Source: Hydrogenophilaceae bacterium (GTDB taxonomy: Bacteria; Pseudomonadota; Alphaproteobacteria; Caulobacterales; Aquidulcibacteraceae). Taken from it: a stretch of DNA of 64,000 bases. Each line of letters begins with the position of its first letter. Position 1 is the stretch's first letter. Below, piece after piece: positions 56,474 to 64,000 of this stretch. The translations under genes and the position numbers were made by a program. Location of the stretch: assembly GCA_013389015.1 (NCBI GenBank), contig JACAEE010000034.1:1-64000 (forward strand), written 5' to 3'. The notes under the pieces were generated by a model. That model was not told the DNA's origin. It ran no database searches and saw only the letters and a list, made by a program, of their open reading frames with translations.

Positions 56474-58036
56474 ATGAATCACCACGAACTGGCGCAGCGC
56501 CTCGCCTCCCTGTCGCTGCAAGATCTTTTCGCTCGCGATCCAAACCGCGCGGCGGCGTTCACGTTCGCCGCGCCGCATCTCACGCTCGACGTCTCGCGCC
56601 AGCGCATCGACGCCGACGCGCTCGCCGCGCTCGCGCAGCTGGCGGACGCCATGGACGTGGCCGGCTGGCGCGACCGGATGGCCGCCGGCGCGGTCGTCAA
56701 CACAACCGAGGTCCGCGCGGCGCGCCACACCGCGCTGCGCGCCGCCGACGCCCCGCCGGAAGTGCGCGAAACCCGCGCCCGCATGCGCGCGCTTGCCGCG
56801 CGGATCGCACGCGGCGATCTCAAAGGCGCGGGCGGCGCGCCGATCTCCAACGTGCTGCACATCGGCATCGGCGGCTCCGATCTCGGCCCGCGCCTCGTCT
56901 ATGACGCGCTCAAGGATCACCGCGGCGCCGGCCTCACGCTGCGCTTCGCCGCCAACATCGACGGCGCCGATTTCGCCGACGCCGTCGAGGGACTCGAGCC
57001 TGACCGTACGCTCGTGATCGTCGTCTCCAAGACATTCACGACGCTCGAGACGCTGTTCAACGCCGGCCTCGCGCGCGACTGGTTGGGCGGGCAAGGACGG
57101 ATCGCGGCAGTCACCGCCGCGCCCGCGCGCGCGAGCGCCTGGGGCGTCGGCGAGGATCTCATCTTTCCGTTCTGGGACTGGGTCGGGGGGCGCTATTCGC
57201 TGTGGAGCGCCGTCGGCCTCTCCTGCGAGATTGCGTTTTCCCGCAGCGCCGGGACCCAGCCTGAACGCACCACCTTCGACCGCTTCCTCGCCGGCGCCGC
57301 GGCGATGGACGCGCACTTCTGCGACGCGCCGTTTGAACGCAACGCGCCGCTTCTCAGCGCGGCCGTCCAGCACTGGAACCGCGCCGCGTTGGGGCGTGCG
57401 AGCTACGCGATCGTTCCCTACGCGCATCGGCTGCAGTTGCTGCCGAGCTATCTCCAGCAGCTCGAAATGGAATCGAACGGCAAGCGGGTGACGCGCGACG
57501 GCGCGGCGCTGACCACGCCGGCAAGCGTCGTCACCTGGGGCGCAGCGGGCGCCAATGCGCAGCACTCCTTCTTCCAGATGCTGCATCAGGGGACGGAGCA
57601 GATTCCGGTCGAGTTCGTGCTGGTGAAGGACGCCGGCGGCGCGGGGCGCACGCCGCTGCTCGCCAATGCGCTGGCGCAGGCGCAGGCGCTGATGCACGGC
57701 AAGTCCGAGGATCAGGCGCGCGCCGACATGATCGCCAAGGGCGTGAGCGAAGCCGAGGCCGCCCGCTTCGCGCCGCACCGCACTTTCCCCGGAAACCGCG
57801 CCTCCACGATACTTGCGCTCGACGACCTCTCCCCAGAAAGCCTCGGCGCGCTGCTTGCGTTCTACGAGCACCGGACTGTCGCCCAGGCCTTCCTCGCGGG
57901 AATCAATCCGTTCGATCAGTACGGGGTCGAGCTCGGCAAGGAGATGGCGGGCGCGCTGCAGCCCGCCCTGGCCGGCGAAGCGCCGCCCCCGGACGATCCC
58001 GCCACCGCCGCCTGGATCGCGCGCCTGCGGCGCTAG
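56474..58036 (+). CDS. pgi: Glucose-6-phosphate isomerase
   Basis: 520 residues. The family markers are present: VNTTEVRAARHTALRAAD, NVLHIGIGGSDLGPRLVYDAL, the IVVSKTFTTLETL (first signature), GGRYSLWSAVGLSCEI (second signature) and GTEQIPVEFV. The catalytic Glu/His region GANAQHSFFQMLHQGTEQIPVEF matches. It interconverts glucose-6- and fructose-6-phosphate, feeding glmS/glmM as well. Its stop codon overlaps the convergent phoD stop (CTAG). Confidence 0.95.
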   Translation: MNHHELAQRLASLSLQDLFARDPNRAAAFTFAAPHLTLDVSRQRIDADALAALAQLADAMDVAGWRDRMAAGAVVNTTEVRAARHTALRAADAPPEVRETRARMRALAARIARGDLKGAGGAPISNVLHIGIGGSDLGPRLVYDALKDHRGAGLTLRFAANIDGADFADAVEGLEPDRTLVIVVSKTFTTLETLFNAGLARDWLGGQGRIAAVTAAPARASAWGVGEDLIFPFWDWVGGRYSLWSAVGLSCEIAFSRSAGTQPERTTFDRFLAGAAAMDAHFCDAPFERNAPLLSAAVQHWNRAALGRASYAIVPYAHRLQLLPSYLQQLEMESNGKRVTRDGAALTTPASVVTWGAAGANAQHSFFQMLHQGTEQIPVEFVLVKDAGGAGRTPLLANALAQAQALMHGKSEDQARADMIAKGVSEAEAARFAPHRTFPGNRASTILALDDLSPESLGALLAFYEHRTVAQAFLAGINPFDQYGVELGKEMAGALQPALAGEAPPPDDPATAAWIARLRR

Positions 58037-59739
58037 AACAGGAAGCGCTCGAACAGTGACAAGCCTCTTGGTCCCTTCATACGCAGGCGTCCGTCCTGCT
58101 TCACCAGCCGAAATGAGGCCTCGCGGAACACGCGGTAGCGCCGTTGCATGATCGTGTCGACGGCGACGAACGTGGCGCGGCCCGCTTCGCGTCCAAGCGT
58201 GAGATCGAGATAGCCGTGCGAGCGGCCAGAGACGTAGCGCACCGCCGGGTTCTCGCGGTTGACGAGCAAGCCAAGCGATGTGGCGCGCGATCCGGCCATC
58301 TCCTCCGACAACGGCGAGGGCGACGTGACCGACGCGGCGCCCAGTTCCACGCCGATCGGCGCGCCATCGGCGCATGTCAAATCGTTGGCCCACCAGGTGT
58401 GGGTGTCGCCGGTGAGCACCAATAGATCCCCAACACCGGCCGCGCGCGCGGCCGCGTAGAGCCGCTCGCGCTCGGCCGGATAGCCGTCCCAGGAATCGAG
58501 GCTGAGCGGCAGCCCGAACCGGGACGCGCGCAAGAACCCTTCGGCTTCGCTCCACCGTTCGCGCAGCGCCGCCTCCGTTTCCGGCGTGAGATAGGGCGCG
58601 ACGTCCGGCGTCTTCACCTGCGCCATCAGCGTCTGGTTGGCGATCAGCATCCACGGCCGCCGCGTTCCTTCCAGGACGCCGCGAACATGCGTGAGCTGCT
58701 CGGCGCCAAGCATCCCGCGCTGGTCCGCCCCGACCACGTCGCGCAGGAACGCGACGGCGTCGGCCTGCGTCGCCAGGGCCGCGAGGTCGTTAAAGCTGAT
58801 CGCGCGATCGCGCGCATGGAGGCGCGTCTCCAGCACGACGAGCGTCGCCAAATCTCCGTAGGCTGCATGGGCGAACCGCGCCGCGCCCGCGAACGGACGC
58901 ACCGGCATCCATTCCTCATAGGCCTGCAGCGCGGCCGCGCGCCGCGCCCCCCAGGCGCCCTCTTCCGGCTGGTGGTTTTCGCCGCCTTCCGCCCAGGAAT
59001 CGTTGGCGGCTTCGTGATCGTCCCAGATCGCGATCACCGGATGCGCGGCATGCATCGCCTGCAAGGACGCATCGCGCTTGTATTGCGCATGCCGCGCGCG
59101 GTAGTCCGCCAGCGTCACCGTTTCGTGCGCGGGCTCGTGGGCGCGGTCCGGCAGCTCGGCGGCGCCGTCATAGCCGCCCGGCCCGTATTCGTAGATGTAA
59201 TCGCCGAGATGCAGCACCGCATCGAACGCGCCGCGGGCGATATGGTCATAGACGTTGAAATAGCCGAGCGCGTGGTTGGCGCAGGAGACGACGGCGAACC
59301 GGAGGCTCTCCACTGCGCCCATCGGCAATGTCCGTGTCCGGCCGATCGGCGAGACCGCGCCCGCGGCGCGGAAGCGGTAGAAATAGTCCTGCCCTGGAAG
59401 AAGCCCCGCCGCCTCGGCCTTCACCGTCCAGTCCCGCGCCGCCGTCGCGCGCGCCGCCCCCGCCTGCACGATCGAAACGAAACCCTCGTCCGTTGCGACC
59501 TCCCAGACGACGTCGAGGCCTTCATCGCCCCGCGGGCTCGCGCGCGTCCACAGGATGACGCTGTCGACGGCCGGATCGCCGCTCGCCACCCCATGCGCGA
59601 ACACCGAGTTTCCCATCGGCCGCGCCGCCTCGTACAGCGCCGAGCGCCCGAGGCTGGCGCAAGCGCCCGCCGAAAGCGCGGGCGCCGCCAGGACAAAACG
59701 CCGTGTCACGCCCACCTCAGCCTCGCTCCTTTCGAGCAT
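58033..59739 (-). CDS. phoD: PhoD-family alkaline phosphatase (Tat-exported)
   Basis: 568 residues by the track start; a GTG at 59709 gives a shorter N-terminus with the signal close to the front and is a real alternative. TRRFVLAAPALSAGA is a Tat-type signal. PhoD motifs follow: VVSCANHALGYFNVYDHIA, HLGDYIYEYG, IAIWDDHEAANDSW and LVLTGDTHTWWAND, the metal ligands of PhoD. It is predicted to release phosphate from phosphodiesters and monoesters in the periplasm. It converges with pgi, the two stop codons overlapping. Confidence 0.92.
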   Translation of the reverse strand: MLERSEAEVGVTRRFVLAAPALSAGACASLGRSALYEAARPMGNSVFAHGVASGDPAVDSVILWTRASPRGDEGLDVVWEVATDEGFVSIVQAGAARATAARDWTVKAEAAGLLPGQDYFYRFRAAGAVSPIGRTRTLPMGAVESLRFAVVSCANHALGYFNVYDHIARGAFDAVLHLGDYIYEYGPGGYDGAAELPDRAHEPAHETVTLADYRARHAQYKRDASLQAMHAAHPVIAIWDDHEAANDSWAEGGENHQPEEGAWGARRAAALQAYEEWMPVRPFAGAARFAHAAYGDLATLVVLETRLHARDRAISFNDLAALATQADAVAFLRDVVGADQRGMLGAEQLTHVRGVLEGTRRPWMLIANQTLMAQVKTPDVAPYLTPETEAALRERWSEAEGFLRASRFGLPLSLDSWDGYPAERERLYAAARAAGVGDLLVLTGDTHTWWANDLTCADGAPIGVELGAASVTSPSPLSEEMAGSRATSLGLLVNRENPAVRYVSGRSHGYLDLTLGREAGRATFVAVDTIMQRRYRVFREASFRLVKQDGRLRMKGPRGLSLFERFLF

Positions 59740-59769
59740 GGCGCCGCGCCGGCGGTCGCCAACGCGCCT

Positions 59770-60465
59770 TCAGCGCGCGTAGCCCAGCGTGAGGCGAAGC
59801 TGGCCGTCGGCCTCGGCTGCGCCCATGCCCGCAAGATATGCCGCGGTAAGCCGCACGGCGCCGGCGGAAAGCTCGATGCGCGGCCCCCAGTAGCGCGCGC
59901 CGACGTCGACGTCGTCGAAACCTTCCACGCCGAGAGCGACCGCATCAGACGTCCGCCACATGAAACGCGCGGCGTAGCTATGCGACCACTCATCGGAAGC
60001 GCCGCCGCCGACCTCCCGCTCCGCGATGAGATTGAGCCGCGAGGTGAGATCGCCGGCCTGGCGTTCCGCCAGCAGCTTGAGCGTCACCAGCCCCGGCGCG
60101 TCATGCAGATCGTAGCGATACTGCACCTGCCCGCCCAAGCGCACGGGCCATGCGCGTGTGGCCGTGAAATCGAACACGTTGGAGACGCCGAGCGAGCGCA
60201 GTTCGGCCGCCTCGCCCGGCGCCTGCCCGCCGCGCGCGATCAGCGAGAACCGCCACCAATCATTGACGCCGTAATTGACATGCGCGCGATGCGCCCAGCT
60301 CCCGTCGCGCGCGTCTCCGCCGAAATAGGCGGTGCGCGCCTCGAACTCTAGGGCGCCGGCGGCGACGCCCGGCCCAGTGACGCTAGACGTCCCTCCCGGC
60401 TCCGCATTCGCAGGCGAAACGGACGCCGCCATCAGCGCCGTCAGGGCGCAGAACCTTGACCTCAC
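59770..60465 (-). CDS. Putative outer-membrane beta-barrel protein
   Basis: 231 residues from the GTG at 60465, overlapping the glmM stop by GTGA; the larger track ORF extends antisense to glmM. The signal peptide ends ASVSPANA. The mature part is a series of alternating amphipathic strands ([72 protein letters not shown]) closing with a C-terminal aromatic-rich strand (LRLTLGYAR). A small porin-like or sensor barrel is likely. Family not identified; co-translation with glmM is unusual. Confidence 0.65.
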   Translation of the reverse strand: MRSRFCALTALMAASVSPANAEPGGTSSVTGPGVAAGALEFEARTAYFGGDARDGSWAHRAHVNYGVNDWWRFSLIARGGQAPGEAAELRSLGVSNVFDFTATRAWPVRLGGQVQYRYDLHDAPGLVTLKLLAERQAGDLTSRLNLIAEREVGGGASDEWSHSYAARFMWRTSDAVALGVEGFDDVDVGARYWGPRIELSAGAVRLTAAYLAGMGAAEADGQLRLTLGYAR

Positions 60466-61820
60466 GCCGCCCGCTCCGCGTCGCGCACGGCGTTGGCGAT
60501 TTCGCCGACCACGTCCTGCACCAGCGCCTCGTCGTCGCCCTCGGCCATGATCCGGACCAAAGGCTCGGTGCCGCTCTTGCGCACGACGATGCGGCCTTTG
60601 GCGCCCAGCCGCTTCTCCGCGGCGCGGATGGTCTCCTGCACCTTTTCGTTCTCCAGCGGCGCCGCCCCGTTCTTGAACCGCACGTTCTCCAGAAGCTGCG
60701 GCGCCGGCTCGAACAGATGACAGACCTCGCTGACGGGCCGCTCTGCTTCGACAAGCGCGGCCAGCACCTGCAGCGCCGCGATCAGCCCGTCCCCGGTCGT
60801 GGAGAAATCCGAGAGGATGATGTGGCCGCTCTGCTCGCCGCCGACATTGTAGCCCTTGGCGCGCATCGCCTCGACGACATAGCGGTCGCCCACTTGCGTC
60901 CGCTCGAGCGTCATCCCGTTCTTCTTCAGGTAGCGCTCGAGCCCGAGATTCGACATCAGCGTCGCCACGATCCCGGGCTTTGAAAGCGCGCCGGCCTTCT
61001 TCCAGGCGCCTGCGATCAGCGCCATCAATTGGTCGCCGTCCACGAGCTGGCCTTTTTCGTCCATGATCAGCACGCGGTCGGCGTCGCCGTCGAGCGCGAC
61101 GCCGATATCGGCGCGATACTTCAGCACCGCCTCGCGCAGCGCGCGCGTGTCGGTCGAGCCGCATTCCTGGTTGATGTTGAAGCCGTTGGGCTCCACCCCG
61201 ATCGGGATGACTTCGGCGCCGAGCTCATAGAGCGCCGTCGGCGCCACCTTGTAGCCCGCCCCGTTCGCCGCATCGATCACCACGCGCAGGCCCGCGAGCT
61301 TGAGCTTCTTCGGGAACGTCGCCTTCACGATCTCGACATAGCGGGCCTGGGCGTCGTCTATGCGCTGGGCGCGCCCGAGTTTCGCCGGCGCGGCGAGGCC
61401 CTTGTCCAAAGGCTCCGCCATCAGCCGCTCGATCTCGACTTCGTCGGCGTCGCTCATCTTGTAGCCGTCGGGGCCGAAGAGCTTGATGCCGTTGTCGGCG
61501 TATTTGTTGTGCGAGGCCGAGATCATGACGCCCAGATCGGCGCGCAGCGAGCGCGTCATCATCGCCACCGCCGGCGTCGGCAGCGGCCCGAACAGGCGCA
61601 CGTCCATCCCCACCGCGGTGAAGCCCGCCACCAGCGCCGGCTCGATCATGTAGCCGGAGAGCCGCGTGTCCTTGCCGATCACGACGAGGTGGCGCCGCTC
61701 GTCCTTGCTCATGAAGCGCTTGCCGGCGGCGAGCCCGACGCGAAGCGCGATCTCCGGCGTCATCGGGTGCGCGTTGGCGGTGCCCCGGATCCCGTCGGTC
61801 CCGAAAAAGGCGCGCTGCAT
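60462..61820 (-). CDS. glmM: Phosphoglucosamine mutase
   Basis: 452 residues. Motifs of the phosphohexomutase superfamily are complete: [21 protein letters not shown], the active serine in [18 protein letters not shown], metal loop [29 protein letters not shown] (sugar-binding) and [15 protein letters not shown] (phosphate-binding). It converts glucosamine-6-phosphate to glucosamine-1-phosphate for UDP-GlcNAc. It is divergent from glmS, which makes its substrate, with a 267 bp gap. Confidence 0.97.
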   Translation of the reverse strand: MQRAFFGTDGIRGTANAHPMTPEIALRVGLAAGKRFMSKDERRHLVVIGKDTRLSGYMIEPALVAGFTAVGMDVRLFGPLPTPAVAMMTRSLRADLGVMISASHNKYADNGIKLFGPDGYKMSDADEVEIERLMAEPLDKGLAAPAKLGRAQRIDDAQARYVEIVKATFPKKLKLAGLRVVIDAANGAGYKVAPTALYELGAEVIPIGVEPNGFNINQECGSTDTRALREAVLKYRADIGVALDGDADRVLIMDEKGQLVDGDQLMALIAGAWKKAGALSKPGIVATLMSNLGLERYLKKNGMTLERTQVGDRYVVEAMRAKGYNVGGEQSGHIILSDFSTTGDGLIAALQVLAALVEAERPVSEVCHLFEPAPQLLENVRFKNGAAPLENEKVQETIRAAEKRLGAKGRIVVRKSGTEPLVRIMAEGDDEALVQDVVGEIANAVRDAERAA

Positions 61821-62087
61821 GTTGAAAGTTCCCCCTGGATTTCGCCTTGAATCCGGCTGCGGTCCCGCCGGCGCCGGCGATCGGTTAGAGTCTGAAAAAT
61901 CAAGTGAGGTGCGTTTCCCGTGCGCTTAGAGCATAGACCGTTCCATCCAGGAAGGGCCCCGGCCCTTTCCGCGCAGCGGGTGATCAGGGCCGAAGAAAGC
62001 AATGTCCGCGCCGGATCGAGCCGGCGCGCGGCTTGCATTGTTAACGTCCTGGCCGCGGCGAGCGCGGACTTTGAGGGGTGAGCGACC

Positions 62088-63914
62088 ATGTGCGGCATCA
62101 TCGGCGTCTTGGGCGAGGAACCGGCCGCCCCGCGGCTTGTTGAGGCGCTGAAGCGCGTCGAGTATCGCGGCTACGATTCCGCCGGCGTCGCCGTGCTCGA
62201 GAACGGCAAGATCAGTCGCCGCCGCGCCGCCGGCAAGATCGCGGCGCTCATCGCCGAGCTGGAGAAATCCCCCCTCCGAGGCCGCTCCGGCATCGGCCAC
62301 ACCCGCTGGGCGACGCACGGCGCGCCCACCACTTCCAACGCCCACCCCCACGCCGCCGGGGGCGTCGCCATCGTCCACAACGGCATCATCGAGAACTTCC
62401 GAACCCTGCGCGAAGGCCTGCAGGCCAAAGGCTATGTGTTCGAATCCGAGACGGATTCAGAAGTCATCGCCCACCTGATCGCGGACTACCGCAAGGGCGG
62501 GCTCGATCCCCGCGCCGCCGTCGCCGCCGCGGTCGAGCGCCTGGAAGGCGCCTTCGCCATCGCCTGCCTGTTCGAGGGCGAGGACGATATCCTGGTCGGC
62601 GCCCGCAAGGGCTCGCCCCTGGTCGTCGGTCTCGGGGAAGGCGAGAACTTCCTCGGCTCCGACGCGCTCGCCGTGGCCCCCTTCACCCAGACCGTGATCT
62701 ATCTCGAGGAAGGCGATCTCGCCGCCATCACCCGCACCTCTTACGCCATCTATGACGTGAACGGGCGCCCCGTAGAGCGGCCGGTGAAAACCTTCTCAGG
62801 CGGCGCGGCCGCGGTGGAGAAGGGCAATCACCGCCACTTCATGCAGAAGGAAATCTACGAACAGCCGGAAACCACGGGACGCACCATCGCGCGCTATATC
62901 AACGCCTTCGATGAGCGCGTCGAACTGCCCGACCTCGACGGCGTCGATCTCGCCGGCGCCGAGAGCGTCGTGATGGTCGCCTGCGGCACCGCCCATTACG
63001 CCACCCGCGTCGGCGAATATTGGATGGAGCAGATCGCCGGCGTCGCCGTGGAGACCGACATCGCCAGCGAATTCCGCTATCGCAAGCCCGTGCTCCCGAA
63101 GCGCGGCTTCGCCGCGTTTGTCTCCCAGTCCGGCGAAACCGCCGACACGCTGGCCGCGCTTCGCTACTGCAAGGAGAACGGCCTCAAGACGCTCGCCGTC
63201 GTCAACGTGCCGGAGAGCTCGATCTGGCGCGAAGCTGACGCGGTCATGCCCACCCTCGCCGGCCCGGAGATCGGCGTCGCCTCCACCAAGGCCTTCACCG
63301 CCCAGCTTTCCGCGCTCGCCGCGCTCGCGATCGCCGCCGGCCGCGCCAACGGCAATCTCTCTTCGCAAGAAGAGAAGCGCTTCGTCCGCGTGCTGATGGA
63401 GACGCCGCGCCTGATTTCGGAAGCACTCGCCGCCGAACCGGACATCGTCAAGATCGCCCACGAGATCCAGCATGCCCGCGACGTGCTCTTCCTCGGCCGC
63501 GGGCCGCACTACCCGATGGCGCTCGAAGGCGCCCTGAAGCTCAAGGAAATCTCCTACATCCACGCCGAAGGCTACGCCGCGGGGGAACTGAAGCACGGCC
63601 CCATCGCGCTCATCGAGGAAGGCGCCCCTGTCGTCGTCGCCGCGCCCCACGACGCGGTCTTCGACAAGACCCTCTCCAACATGCAGGAGGTCGCCGCCCG
63701 CGGCGGCAAGCTGATCCTCATTTCCGACGCGGCCGGCGCGAAGGCTGCGGGCGACGTCGCCGCCCACACGATCCTGATGCCCGCCTGCGACGATTTCGTC
63801 GCGCCCATCGTGATGAGTGCGGCGGTCCAGCTTTTGGCGTATCACACGGCCGTCGAGAAGGGCACGGACGTCGACCAGCCGCGCAATCTCGCAAAATCGG
63901 TGACTGTGGAATGA
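62088..63914 (+). CDS. glmS: Glutamine--fructose-6-phosphate aminotransferase
   Basis: 608 residues starting MCGIIGVLG, so the N-terminal Cys2 nucleophile is exposed after Met removal. The Ntn glutaminase domain has GIGHTRWATHGAPTTSNAHPH. Two SIS sugar-isomerase domains follow, with VSQSGETADTLAALRYC and LEGALKLKEISYIHAEGYAAGELKHGPIAL. It ends with the usual DQPRNLAKSVTVE. It makes glucosamine-6-phosphate from fructose-6-phosphate and glutamine. It overlaps the next gene by ATGA. No glmS ribozyme structure is evident. Confidence 0.97.
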   Translation: MCGIIGVLGEEPAAPRLVEALKRVEYRGYDSAGVAVLENGKISRRRAAGKIAALIAELEKSPLRGRSGIGHTRWATHGAPTTSNAHPHAAGGVAIVHNGIIENFRTLREGLQAKGYVFESETDSEVIAHLIADYRKGGLDPRAAVAAAVERLEGAFAIACLFEGEDDILVGARKGSPLVVGLGEGENFLGSDALAVAPFTQTVIYLEEGDLAAITRTSYAIYDVNGRPVERPVKTFSGGAAAVEKGNHRHFMQKEIYEQPETTGRTIARYINAFDERVELPDLDGVDLAGAESVVMVACGTAHYATRVGEYWMEQIAGVAVETDIASEFRYRKPVLPKRGFAAFVSQSGETADTLAALRYCKENGLKTLAVVNVPESSIWREADAVMPTLAGPEIGVASTKAFTAQLSALAALAIAAGRANGNLSSQEEKRFVRVLMETPRLISEALAAEPDIVKIAHEIQHARDVLFLGRGPHYPMALEGALKLKEISYIHAEGYAAGELKHGPIALIEEGAPVVVAAPHDAVFDKTLSNMQEVAARGGKLILISDAAGAKAAGDVAAHTILMPACDDFVAPIVMSAAVQLLAYHTAVEKGTDVDQPRNLAKSVTVE

Positions 63915-64000
63915 GAGACTTGAGAGCAGGCGTGATCGGCGCGGGCGCCTTCGGCCGCCATCACGCGCGCAAATACGCCGAGGATCCGCGGGTAACCCTA
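63911..64000 (+). CDS. Partial Gfo/Idh/MocA-family oxidoreductase (runs off right edge)
   Basis: Only the first 30 residues are visible. They show a Rossmann start (GVIGAGAFGRHHARKYAE) typical of Gfo/Idh/MocA oxidoreductases, an ATGA overlap with glmS, and no stop before 64000. Following glmS, a sugar-nucleotide dehydrogenase such as a UDP-GlcNAc 3-dehydrogenase for lipid A is possible but unproven. Confidence 0.6.
   Translation, partial: MRDLRAGVIGAGAFGRHHARKYAEDPRVTL

Noticed and set aside
61821-62087. glmS ribozyme or riboswitch in the glmM-glmS gap
   Set aside because: No ribozyme core is visible, and this RNA is typical of Gram-positive bacteria. The gap holds only a short GGGCC/GGCCC stem and the divergent starts.

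Overview
The window is GC-rich, densely packed chromosomal DNA of an alphaproteobacterium. A Caulobacterales/Hyphomonadaceae-type relative is the best guess. That rests on a ChpT-like phosphotransferase and a CpdR response regulator (both parts of the CckA-ChpT-CtrA cell-cycle circuit), a ROSE-type RNA thermometer on an hsp20 gene, and TTG/GTG starts with many ATGA or GTGA gene overlaps. I saw no prophage, transposase, integrase, CRISPR array or rRNA. Gene starts were often moved inward from the ORF track, because most of its long ORFs carry shadow extensions.

Layout. 1-3.1 kb: a partial lipoprotein, a two-repeat unknown protein and an arsR-SRPBCC-YCII-GST operon. 3.2-3.9 kb: three tandem 30-residue hydrophobic microprotein genes, absent from the ORF track as genes of their own, with two intrinsic terminators. 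3.9-11.1 kb: the alpha-2-macroglobulin/PBP1C pair. 11.3-20.7 kb: kynureninase, acyl-CoA ligase, crotonase, a transporter, hydrolases and a nitronate monooxygenase-like enzyme. 20.9-24.2 kb: a FAS1 lipoprotein, then chpT, a degenerate CheA-P1-like gene, cheY and cheR. 24.4-32.6 kb: phosphofructokinase, SDRs, cysD-cysNC, lldD, a sulfotransferase-like gene and tRNA-Val(GAC). 32.8-39.6 kb: hybrid kinase, cpdR, N-formylglutamate amidohydrolase-like protein, SDR, a candidate small RNA with a C-rich anti-SD segment, typA and an XRE regulator. 39.8-47 kb: hisN-like gene, a P-loop ATPase/membrane-protein pair with its own promoter, amidase, lipase-like hydrolase, an exported methyltransferase-like lipoprotein, and hsp20 with a sigma-32-type promoter and ROSE element. 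47-64 kb: an M20 peptidase followed by envelope-sugar genes: kdsD, kdsA, a glycosyltransferase, gpmA, phosphomannomutase, ugd, pgi, phoD, glmM, glmS and the start of a Gfo/Idh oxidoreductase.

How it fits together. pgi, phosphohexomutase, ugd, glmM, glmS, kdsA and kdsD supply sugar nucleotides and Kdo for LPS, peptidoglycan and polysaccharide. PBP1C and the macroglobulin serve periplasmic wall synthesis and defence. ChpT and CpdR belong to one phosphorelay. The least explained parts are the microprotein triplet, the ATPase/membrane pair, the candidate sRNA and the ChpT-CheY-CheR cluster with its histidine-less P1-like protein.
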